Assembly: GCA_030628785.1 (NCBI GenBank)
Contig: DAOVQI010000044.1
Location: 1 to 12,837 of the forward strand
DNA from: Bacteroidota bacterium
Lineage (GTDB): Bacteria > Bacteroidota > Bacteroidia > Bacteroidales > VadinHA17
Direction: 5' to 3'
DNA length: 12,837 bases
Positions 1-7,297 of the stretch are shown here, piece by piece. The notes below the pieces were generated by a model. That model was not told the DNA's origin. It saw only the letters and a program-made list of their open reading frames with translations, and searched no databases. Each line of letters begins with the position of its first letter. Positions within the stretch are counted from its first letter, which is position 1. The translations under genes and the position numbers were made by a program.

Positions 1-2
1 AT

Positions 3-40
3 TGCCAGCCGGATATAACCCGGCTCTACATTTTAAGCAC
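3..40 (+). repeat. Dispersed hairpin repeat, copy 1
   Basis: A 38-base element that recurs inverted at 10128-10165 with 29 of 38 positions identical by hand alignment. Its core is a hairpin: AGCCGG at 7-12 pairs with CCGGCT at 20-25, and the stem extends to 8 bp if an A-T pair and a G-T wobble are allowed. The flank CTCTACATT (24-32) is identical in both copies. It could act as a terminator for a gene left of the window, but no T-run follows. A dispersed palindromic (REP-like) element is the better reading because of the second copy. Confidence 0.65.
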
Positions 41-246
41 CAAGCCCTGAGCGTTTCGGTAACATAAATCTCCTGGAATCTTCCTGAATATAATGAACCT
101 GAGCCTGATATTTCCTTGTTCTTCGTAAAATCCAACCTGTATCTTGCTTATTGTTTTTTTTAAGCTAATTTAGCAAAGAGAAGGTAAACCAAACAGTAAA
201 ATTGGTACTATATTCAAAATTATTACACACTAATATTCAGTAACTC
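41..246. other. Intergenic region upstream of the phosphofructokinase gene
   Basis: I see no gene here. A frame open from base 2 to a stop at 65-67 could be the tail of an upstream gene, but it crosses the hairpin repeat and has no recognisable sequence. No TAnnTTTG box is present; the closest match, TATCTTG at 140-146, is imperfect and has no well-spaced partner. The promoter of the next gene probably lies here but cannot be placed. Confidence 0.4.
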
Positions 247-1368
247 ATGTCGAAATACATTGGAATTTTAACCTCCGGTGGTGATACTCCGGGACTTAAT
301 GCGGCCATTCGCGGAATAGGGAAAGCAGCACTTAAAAAATATGGAATGCATGTAGTTGGCTTTCGTGATGGTTTTCGCGGTTTGATGGAAAACAGAACAA
401 TGTCCCTCGATGGTAATTCCTTGTCAGGAATACTGACCATTGGAGGCACTATTTTGGGCACAAGCCGTCACAAACCCAACAAAATGCCTGTGGGTGGTAA
501 AATACTGGATATGACAGACGTTATCGTCGAAAATTACCAAAAACGCAGTCTTGACGCTCTGGTTTGTCTTGGTGGTGGGGGAACACAGAAAAATGCCTAT
601 CATCTTTTCAAAAATGGGCTTAATATCATAACCCTTCCCAAGACCATCGACAATGATGTTTCGATGACCGATATAACTTTTGGATTCGACACCGCTCTGG
701 GCATTGCTGTTGATGCCATTGACCGTCTTCATAGCACTGCCCACAGTCACCACAGGATTATTGTTGTTGAGATTATGGGTCACCGGGCCGGCTGGCTGGC
801 CCTGGGAGCCGGAATTTCCGGGGGGGCAGATGTAATCCTGATCCCGGAAATACCTTATGATCTGGATAGCATCGCTGACTCCATCCTGGAACGCAAACGC
901 AGCGGGAAATCATTCAGCATTGTCGCTGTAGCGGAAGGAGCTATTTCAAAAGAAGGTTCCGGAAAATTAGAAGCAGCAAAGCAAGAGTTAGAGAAAACCA
1001 GGAGCAAGAATAAAAAGGCAGATATCAAAGCAAAATTAAGGGAAATCGATGATCAATATACAGGCAATACCACTCTTATTGCCAAAGAACTGGAAGCATT
1101 AACAGGTCTGGAATCACGACTTACCATTTTGGGACACTTGCAACGCGGAGGAACTCCTTCAGCGGCTGACAGGTTATTGGCAACCCGGTTGGGTACGGCA
1201 TGTACAGAATACATCAATGAGGGTACGTTTGGTGTAATGATAGCTGCTAAAGGAGAAGGTACTGAAGCTGTCCCGCTGGATAAGGTTGTTGGAATCCGTA
1301 AAACGGTTCCTCCTGATCATCCATGGATCCAAAGTGCCCGCTCAATAGGCATTTGTATGGGGGATTAG
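247..1368 (+). CDS. pfkA: 6-phosphofructokinase, mixed ATP/PPi-type family
   Basis: Phosphorylates fructose 6-phosphate to fructose 1,6-bisphosphate in cytoplasmic glycolysis. Family motifs in order: GGDTPG at residues 11-16 (phosphoryl-donor loop), PKTIDND at 131-137 with the catalytic-base aspartate D135, MGHRAGW from 177, [10 protein letters not shown], and [15 protein letters not shown] near the C-terminus. The donor-site markers are mixed: G112 at the E. coli Gly104 position is ATP-like, while K132 at the Gly124 position is typical of PPi-dependent and mixed enzymes. G111 replaces the usual aspartate of GGDG, and H179 replaces the arginine of MGR. A charged segment at about 236-275, rich in Lys and Glu, is extra compared with the roughly 320-residue E. 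coli enzyme. The start is supported because the first motif begins at residue 5. The kinase call is strong; the phosphoryl donor is not settled by sequence. Confidence 0.93.
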   Translation: MSKYIGILTSGGDTPGLNAAIRGIGKAALKKYGMHVVGFRDGFRGLMENRTMSLDGNSLSGILTIGGTILGTSRHKPNKMPVGGKILDMTDVIVENYQKRSLDALVCLGGGGTQKNAYHLFKNGLNIITLPKTIDNDVSMTDITFGFDTALGIAVDAIDRLHSTAHSHHRIIVVEIMGHRAGWLALGAGISGGADVILIPEIPYDLDSIADSILERKRSGKSFSIVAVAEGAISKEGSGKLEAAKQELEKTRSKNKKADIKAKLREIDDQYTGNTTLIAKELEALTGLESRLTILGHLQRGGTPSAADRLLATRLGTACTEYINEGTFGVMIAAKGEGTEAVPLDKVVGIRKTVPPDHPWIQSARSIGICMGD

Positions 1369-2909
1369 CGGGTAAATGAATAGTTTTTCCCTTTAGCGAA
1401 TCGCTGCCAATCTTCAAGCTGCTCATTCCTGAGGACCCTTGGAAATTTGTGTTGGCTGCCAATTTTACCTATTTTTTCCAGCCAATCGTAAAATATCTTG
1501 TTTGGCAGTATCTCAACGAATATTTCCTTGAGAGCTGCCTTCCTTTCCGTTGTATAATCATCATTCAGTTCCATAATTGCTTTATCCAACCTATCCCGTA
1601 AATCTTGTGGATCAACTCTTTTATCGGACCCGATATACCATTTATGAGCAAAAAGATTATCGTAATGAATGCCTGCTACCGTAAATTCCTTAATGTCGAT
1701 TCCGAATTCTCCGGATACAATGTTAATCGCCCTGGTCATATTATCGACTGAGAGATGTTCTCCGCACAAACTTAAAAAGTGTTTTGTTCTCCCGGTAATC
1801 ATAATTTCATAATCCTTAACCGAAAAGAATCGAATGGTGTCACCTATCAGATATCGCCATGCTCCGGCACATGTGCTGATTAGAATAGCATACTCCTCTC
1901 CTTCCTTTACCGCTTCCATGGTTAATACCCGCGCACCATCCCTGATTTCCCCGTCGGATGTAAAATTTTCTTCATTAAAAGGTACAAACTCATAAAAAAT
2001 ACCATTCCGAAGCACCAGTTGCATGGCATTATGTTTATACTTTTTCTGATATGCAAGAAATCCCTCAGATGCAAGGTATGTTTCCATATATAATACTTCC
2101 TTCCCCAACAGTTTTGAAAATCCACTTTTATACGGTTCGAACGTAACACCTCCATGGGCATAAATCATGAAATTCGGCCATAACTCATGAATATGCTTCA
2201 ATTGGTAATGGTTAATGATTTTTTCCAGAAGGATCTGAACCCAGGCAGGTACTCCGGCGATAATTCCTACATCCCAGTCTTTTGCCTCTTCTGTAATCTG
2301 ATCAAGCTTGATATTCCAATCCCTTTCCAGGGAAATAACCTTTCCCGGTTTATAAAAATTATATACCCAGCCCGGCATGTTTTTGGTAAGTATTCCGCTC
2401 ACGTCTCCTTCGAAAACATTCCCAATCTGACTAAGATGTGTACTCCCTCCCAACAGAAGAATATTCTTCTCATAAAAACTACTTGGAACTTTCAGTTTAC
2501 TCAGGGTACAAAAATGCCGAATACCTGCACGCCGCATGGATTGTAACATATCAGAAGATACTGGAATTTGTTTACTAGGTGCACCGGAAGTGCCGGAACT
2601 CAGGGCAAAGTATTTTACTTTCTTCGGCCAGGTAATGTTTTCTTCTCCACGAAAGCACTTGTGCCACCAATCCTTATAGATTGAGTCATAATCATAAAAT
2701 GGAACGGTTCCCTGAAAATCCTTAACCAGATCCTTTGATTTCAGGAGACGGTTAAACTCAAATGTCCTGCCAAACTCTGTCCTGGCAGCCTTTCTGATCA
2801 GTTTTTTTAGTGTATTCGACTGGGAACGATAAACGTTTTTGATATTTACTGTGAGAAACTTGTCGTTTATATTCACAGCACCTTTAACAATGGTTCCTAG
2901 AAATGCCAT
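1365..2909 (-). CDS. GH3-family adenylate-forming enzyme
   Basis: A 514-residue member of the GH3 family. The plant relatives (JAR1 and auxin-amido synthetases) adenylate a carboxylic acid and join it to an amino acid. Visible ANL-superfamily-type motifs are [10 protein letters not shown] at 104-113 (phosphate-binding loop), YLASEG at 278-283 (adenylate site) and YLIGD at 353-357, in the expected order and spacing. There is no signal peptide, so it should be cytoplasmic. Its length is close to the plant enzymes, so it appears complete. The substrate of bacterial GH3 proteins is generally unknown and nothing nearby identifies it. The gene is convergent with the phosphofructokinase gene, sharing 4 bp at the stop codons, and divergent from the TonB receptor gene across 166 bp. 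Family membership is clear; the reaction is not. Confidence 0.9.
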   Translation of the reverse strand: MAFLGTIVKGAVNINDKFLTVNIKNVYRSQSNTLKKLIRKAARTEFGRTFEFNRLLKSKDLVKDFQGTVPFYDYDSIYKDWWHKCFRGEENITWPKKVKYFALSSGTSGAPSKQIPVSSDMLQSMRRAGIRHFCTLSKLKVPSSFYEKNILLLGGSTHLSQIGNVFEGDVSGILTKNMPGWVYNFYKPGKVISLERDWNIKLDQITEEAKDWDVGIIAGVPAWVQILLEKIINHYQLKHIHELWPNFMIYAHGGVTFEPYKSGFSKLLGKEVLYMETYLASEGFLAYQKKYKHNAMQLVLRNGIFYEFVPFNEENFTSDGEIRDGARVLTMEAVKEGEEYAILISTCAGAWRYLIGDTIRFFSVKDYEIMITGRTKHFLSLCGEHLSVDNMTRAINIVSGEFGIDIKEFTVAGIHYDNLFAHKWYIGSDKRVDPQDLRDRLDKAIMELNDDYTTERKAALKEIFVEILPNKIFYDWLEKIGKIGSQHKFPRVLRNEQLEDWQRFAKGKNYSFTR

Positions 2910-3075
2910 GTTTTTATTGTTAAACTATGATAAAAACGTCAACCTTTTAAAATGAGAATTTTAAAAATACCGCAGAGATATACATATTTACATTGGATAA
3001 AAATAATATTTTTTTCCAACTAATGAATGTAGTAAGTTTATTTAGGTATCTTAAACGGGTATTTTTTTTAGAAGA
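2910..3075. other. Divergent intergenic region (GH3 gene / TonB receptor)
   Basis: AT-rich spacer that must hold the promoters of both divergent genes. I found no TAnnTTTG box on either strand and no convincing hairpin; the nearest is TAAGTTTA at 3033-3040 (+), one base off, with no matching upstream box. Confidence 0.35.
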
Positions 3076-5448
3076 ATGCAAAAGTTATCTCTAATTATTT
3101 TATGGTTATTATTTACTCTCAACCTGGTTGCGCAAAAGGATTTCAAGCAAACTATCAGGGGCACAGTTGTAGATAAATATACCCAGATACCATTAATTGG
3201 AGCTACGGTAATTTTACTGGAGTCAGAACCCCTGACCGGCACAGCTACAGACGAACAAGGCAACTTTCGGCTAGAACATATTCCTGTCGGCAGGCAGGGA
3301 ATAAAGGTTAGTTACATCGGATATTATCCTATGAGTATAAACAACCTTCTTTTAAGTTCAGGGAAGGAACTGGTATTAAACATTGAATTGGAAGAGAGGG
3401 TATTTGTTTCAGAGGAGGTTGTAATAAAGTTTCATCATAAAAAAAATAAGTCAATAAATGAAATGGCAGTGATCAGTGCGCGGTCATTTACCGTTGAAGA
3501 AACTGAGCGATATGCTGGAAGTTGGGGGGATCCGGCCCGTATGGTTGCAAATTTTGCAGGTGTTATGTCGGTTAGCGATCAACAAAATGAAATAATCATC
3601 CGCGGTAATTCCCCAACAGGTTTGCTGTGGCGTTTGGATGGAATTGATATACCTAATCCAAACCATTTTGGCTCAACCGGTACCACCGGAGGACCTGTGT
3701 GTATGCTTAATAATAATTTGTTGACCAATTCAGACTTTTTCACTGGTGCTTTTCCGGCAGAATACGGAAATGTTCTGGCAGGAGTATTCGATCTGAAAAT
3801 GCGGACTGGAAATAATGAAAAAAGGGAATACATGAGTCAGATTGGTTTTAACGGTTTTGAATTGGGAGCGGAAGGACCTTTTTCGAATAAAAACAAATCC
3901 TCATACCTGGTTAACATACGTTATGCAACCCTGGAAGGATTTGAAGCCCTGGGTATGGATATAGGAACCGGCAGTTCAATGCCGCAATTCAAGGATATTT
4001 CATTTAAGATAGATATACCGGGCACAAAGTACGGGAGATTTTCTCTTTTTGGGCTTGGTGGAAAAAGCTTCATTCAACTTCACGACAGCAAAAAAGATAG
4101 CACTGAATGGTCATATGGTTTATCGGGCACTGATACGGATTACGGAACAGACATGGGAGTGACAGGGCTTTCTCACCTCTTTTTTTTTAATGAAAAAACC
4201 CGCCTCAAAACCAACTTGTCCGTTTCAGGGTGGCGCAACCATGTCAAAATCGATTCAATCAGCAAATCAGGTAATTCTCCCCTTCCAATATACCGGTCAA
4301 ACATAGTCGAGATAAAACATACCTTTTCGACCCATTTACGGAAAAAAATCAATCCAACGAATAACGTTGGTGCAGGTATGAGTTACGATGTATACCATAT
4401 AAATTACCTGGATAGTTCTTCCAATAACGGCGGAAAAACATTTTTTGTAAACACCGATTCAGAAGGCAGCTTTGGTTTACTTCAGGCATACATACAATGG
4501 CAGTATAAATTTTCTGACCATATTCTTTTTTATTCAGGTTTGTTTTCCCAGCTTTTTTTATTGAATAAAGATTTTGTTTTTGAACCAAGACTGGGATTAA
4601 AGTGGAATTTTTCAGAAAATCAAACCATAAGTTTTGGTTTCGGCAAACATAGTCAGTTGCAACCCCGCATGAGTTATTTCTACCAAACTCTTGTTGATAC
4701 CTTAAACAATACATATATTCAAACCAACCGGAATGTTGAATTATCCAAAGGGAACCATATTGTCCTGGGCTATGATTACCTGTTCAACGGTAATCTGCGA
4801 TTGAAACTGGAAACCTATTATCAACATTTGTATAATATCCCTGTATTGGAAAGCCGTCCGGAATTTTCAATGCTGAATGCTGGTGAATTCTTTGATCTGC
4901 CAACAGAGGACAGCTTAATAAACACTGGAACAGGTAAAAATTATGGTCTGGAAATCACTTTTGAACGGTTTTTTTATAAAAATTACTATTTTCTAATCAC
5001 GACATCCTTCTACCAATCAAAATACAAAGGATATGATGGAATAGAAAGGAATACTGCATTCAACGGTAATTTCGTATTTAACTGCCTGGGGGGGTACGAA
5101 TTTAAAATAGGAAAATATAATGCATTGGCAATCAATTTGAAAGGAGTATGGGCGGGCGGCAAGCGGCGCTTGCCAATTAGTTTGGAAGAGTCGGTTTCCA
5201 ATGGCTGGACAACCTTCGATTGGGAGCATGCATACAACGAACGGTTCAGAGATTATTTAAGGATCGATGCAAGGTTTAGTTTTAAACTAAACAGAAAAAA
5301 AGTAAATCATGAATGGGCATTGGACATCCAGAATATAACTAATCATAAGAACATATTTATGGAAGGTTATGACCCGGTGAGACAAAGAATAAAATATGAT
5401 TACCAGTTTGGGTTTTTCCCCATGATCTTCTATAGAATACAATTCTGA
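3076..5448 (+). CDS. TonB-dependent outer-membrane receptor
   Basis: A 790-residue outer-membrane active transporter. Residues 1-19 form a Sec signal peptide (likely cut before Q20). Residues about 27-112 are a carboxypeptidase-regulatory-like beta-sandwich (IRGTVVDKYTQIPLIGATV, then GNFRLEHIPVG and VSYIGY), typical of Bacteroidota receptors. The plug domain follows at roughly 135-250 (IIIRGNSPTGLLWRLDGIDI, then FFTGAFPAEYGN). The rest is a beta-barrel rich in aromatic residues with alternating polarity, ending in the aromatic residue expected for barrel insertion (YRIQF). At 790 residues it is shorter than SusC-type glycan importers (about 1000), and no SusD-like partner lies nearby, so I would not call it a polysaccharide transporter. 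The ligand is unknown. It appears to be a single-gene unit. Confidence 0.93.
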   Translation: MQKLSLIILWLLFTLNLVAQKDFKQTIRGTVVDKYTQIPLIGATVILLESEPLTGTATDEQGNFRLEHIPVGRQGIKVSYIGYYPMSINNLLLSSGKELVLNIELEERVFVSEEVVIKFHHKKNKSINEMAVISARSFTVEETERYAGSWGDPARMVANFAGVMSVSDQQNEIIIRGNSPTGLLWRLDGIDIPNPNHFGSTGTTGGPVCMLNNNLLTNSDFFTGAFPAEYGNVLAGVFDLKMRTGNNEKREYMSQIGFNGFELGAEGPFSNKNKSSYLVNIRYATLEGFEALGMDIGTGSSMPQFKDISFKIDIPGTKYGRFSLFGLGGKSFIQLHDSKKDSTEWSYGLSGTDTDYGTDMGVTGLSHLFFFNEKTRLKTNLSVSGWRNHVKIDSISKSGNSPLPIYRSNIVEIKHTFSTHLRKKINPTNNVGAGMSYDVYHINYLDSSSNNGGKTFFVNTDSEGSFGLLQAYIQWQYKFSDHILFYSGLFSQLFLLNKDFVFEPRLGLKWNFSENQTISFGFGKHSQLQPRMSYFYQTLVDTLNNTYIQTNRNVELSKGNHIVLGYDYLFNGNLRLKLETYYQHLYNIPVLESRPEFSMLNAGEFFDLPTEDSLINTGTGKNYGLEITFERFFYKNYYFLITTSFYQSKYKGYDGIERNTAFNGNFVFNCLGGYEFKIGKYNALAINLKGVWAGGKRRLPISLEESVSNGWTTFDWEHAYNERFRDYLRIDARFSFKLNRKKVNHEWALDIQNITNHKNIFMEGYDPVRQRIKYDYQFGFFPMIFYRIQF

Positions 5449-5457
5449 CAAAACTGA

Positions 5458-5481
5458 TTAGTTACAATTTTTTTTGACTTA
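5458..5481 (+). terminator. Possible weak terminator after the TonB receptor gene
   Basis: A short AACT/AGTT stem (4 bp) closely followed by a run of eight or more T residues ten bases after the stop codon. The stem is too short to be convincing; the position and T-run are the only support. Confidence 0.25.
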
Positions 5482-5515
5482 TTATGGTTAATATTTTTAA
5501 CTTTAGTGATAATTT

Positions 5516-5550
5516 AGGTTACGGGGTTCAAGGTACGGGTTATGGGTACT
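5516..5550 (+). repeat. Short heptanucleotide repeat (5 degenerate units)
   Basis: Thirty-five bases that divide into five 7-bp units resembling GGGTTAC (AGGTTAC, GGGGTTC, AAGGTAC, GGGTTAT, GGGTACT). The last units match the family of the large array at 9832-10041. The rest of the 5449-5640 gap is AT-rich with no gene. Confidence 0.55.
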
Positions 5551-5640
5551 TAATGTTAAACTATAACATCAAGTAAAAATGATTAATAAATTAATTACAA
5601 ATATTTTATAATTTCACTTGTTCTATTCCAAATATTTGAC

Positions 5641-7164
5641 ATGAGGTTTCTTTTATTAAATATGTTTTTTATGGTTTTTCCAATTGTCGTGACGTTTTCC
5701 CAAATAAAACCGGATAAGCATCAGGATGGCAGCTCATTGGAAAACCGGATGCCAGTAGTTGCGGGCCAGTTTTACCCTAACAATCCGGCACAACTAAGAT
5801 CCGAACTGGCTTATTATTTTGCCACAGCCAAACCGGCCAAAGAAAAAACAGCAACAACCATTGCTATTCTTTCACCCCATGCCGGTTATGTTTTTTCCGG
5901 AGCGGTTGCAGCATCAAGCTATAACCAGCTTCCGGAAAACATTTATTATGAGAAGATTTTTCTTTTAGGTACAAGCCACCGAATTTACTTTGAAGGTGCA
6001 TCCATTTATAACAGGGGACATTATGTCACTCCCCTGGGCACTGTAAAAGTGGATATTCCCCTTGCCACGAAATTGATTGAAGATTTTAATTGTTTTACGT
6101 TCCGGCCGGATGCCCACTATGCAGAACACAGTCTGGAAGTTCAGCTACCTTTTTTACAATATAAACTAAAACAAAATATTGAGATCATACCCATAATAAT
6201 TGGTACACAGTCTCCTCAAATGTGCCGGAAGATCGCCGAAGCCCTCCAACCCTGGTTTAAACCCGGAAATTTATTCATAATCAGCACTGATTTTTCACAT
6301 TATCCCAAGTACTCCGATGCGGTTAGAATCGACCGGATTACGGCAGAGTCCATACTTTCAAACTCACCGGAGAAATTTCTTGAAACCATTCGCAAAAACG
6401 AAAACCAGGGCATAAAAAACCTCAGTACCTGCATTTGTGGATGGACATCAGCGCTGACCCTTCTTTATCTGACTGAAAATAATCCTGATTGCACTTATTA
6501 TCCAATTGATTACAAGAATTCAGGAGACACAAAATATGGAGACAAATCCCGTGTAGTAGGCTATCATTCTATTATTGTAACTATGAAAGATCCAGACAAA
6601 AAAACTACAGAACTTAACTTTTCAAATGAGGAAAAACAAACTCTTCTGAAAATTGCCAGAAATACCATCGTAAAATATATTTCAAAACAAAAAGTACCCG
6701 AACCAGGTACAGAGGACTTAACCCTGAACCTGAAAAAACCGAACGGGGTTTTTGTAACCATATACAAAAAAGGTAAGCTCAGAGGTTGTGTCGGACAATT
6801 CAGGAGTACACAACCTTTGTACAAGCTTATCCAGGATATGGCTATATCTTCATCTACAAGGGATCACAGGTTTTCCCCTGTTACCGAAGAAGAGTTGGAT
6901 CAACTGGATATTGAAATCTCTGTACTGAGCCAAATGAAAAAAATTGAATCCATAGATGAAATAGATCTCGGAAAGCATGGAATTTATATTGTAAAAGGTT
7001 CCTATTCAGGAACTTTTCTACCCAAAGTTGCAGTTGATAACGGATGGAACAAGGAAGAATTCCTGGGTCACTGTGCAAGAGATAAGGCAAGGATTGGCTG
7101 GGATGGCTGGAAAGATGCTGATATCTATATCTACGAAGCCTATGTGTTTGGAGAAAAGAAATAA
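5641..7164 (+). CDS. amrB-amrA: Exported AmmeMemoRadiSam protein B-A fusion (MEMO1-like + AMMECR1-like)
   Basis: A 507-residue two-domain protein. Residues 1-20 are a Sec signal peptide, so the protein should be outside the cytoplasm. Residues about 36-315 are a MEMO1-like domain, a relative of class III non-heme-iron dioxygenases. The residues matching human MEMO1 metal ligands His49, His81 and Cys244 are present as H80 (SPHAGY), H113 (GTSHR) and C266 (CICGW). The conserved EHSLEVQLPF (162-171) and STDFSHY (215-221) are also there. Residues about 325-505 are an AMMECR1 domain with its hallmark LRGCVG at 380-385. The two are usually separate genes (proteins B and A). It lies 133 bp upstream of a membrane protein gene, and the matching radical SAM gene is 4.3 kb downstream. 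Domain identity is firm. The biochemical role of the system is unknown to me; the gene symbol is a descriptive use of family names. Confidence 0.93.
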   Translation: MRFLLLNMFFMVFPIVVTFSQIKPDKHQDGSSLENRMPVVAGQFYPNNPAQLRSELAYYFATAKPAKEKTATTIAILSPHAGYVFSGAVAASSYNQLPENIYYEKIFLLGTSHRIYFEGASIYNRGHYVTPLGTVKVDIPLATKLIEDFNCFTFRPDAHYAEHSLEVQLPFLQYKLKQNIEIIPIIIGTQSPQMCRKIAEALQPWFKPGNLFIISTDFSHYPKYSDAVRIDRITAESILSNSPEKFLETIRKNENQGIKNLSTCICGWTSALTLLYLTENNPDCTYYPIDYKNSGDTKYGDKSRVVGYHSIIVTMKDPDKKTTELNFSNEEKQTLLKIARNTIVKYISKQKVPEPGTEDLTLNLKKPNGVFVTIYKKGKLRGCVGQFRSTQPLYKLIQDMAISSSTRDHRFSPVTEEELDQLDIEISVLSQMKKIESIDEIDLGKHGIYIVKGSYSGTFLPKVAVDNGWNKEEFLGHCARDKARIGWDGWKDADIYIYEAYVFGEKK

Positions 7165-7246
7165 TGAATATAGAATATAAAACCCTCCCTATATAACCAC
7201 TTTCGAGGATATACTTTACAACAGACTGAAATCTTTTTATGTTGTA

Positions 7247-7254
7247 TAATTTTG
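7247..7254 (+). promoter_or_regulatory. Possible Bacteroidota -7 promoter box (TAATTTTG)
   Basis: A perfect match to TAnnTTTG, 43 bases before the start codon of the membrane protein gene. No TTTG box is found at the expected 19-20 bases upstream, so support is partial. If real, this gene is transcribed separately from the MEMO/AMMECR1 gene. Confidence 0.33.
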
Positions 7255-7297
7255 GTTAATTTCATGTCTTATTTGTTTTAGTTGTTTTTTATCGATT

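Noticed and set aside
1..67. End of an upstream gene
   Set aside because: The open frame crosses the dispersed hairpin repeat and its peptide has no recognisable features.
2187..2546. Plus-strand 119-codon frame inside the GH3 gene
   Set aside because: Antisense shadow of a gene with clear family motifs.
3076..5448. SusC of a polysaccharide utilisation locus
   Set aside because: The protein is too short for SusC, and no SusD, glycosidase or regulator lies nearby.
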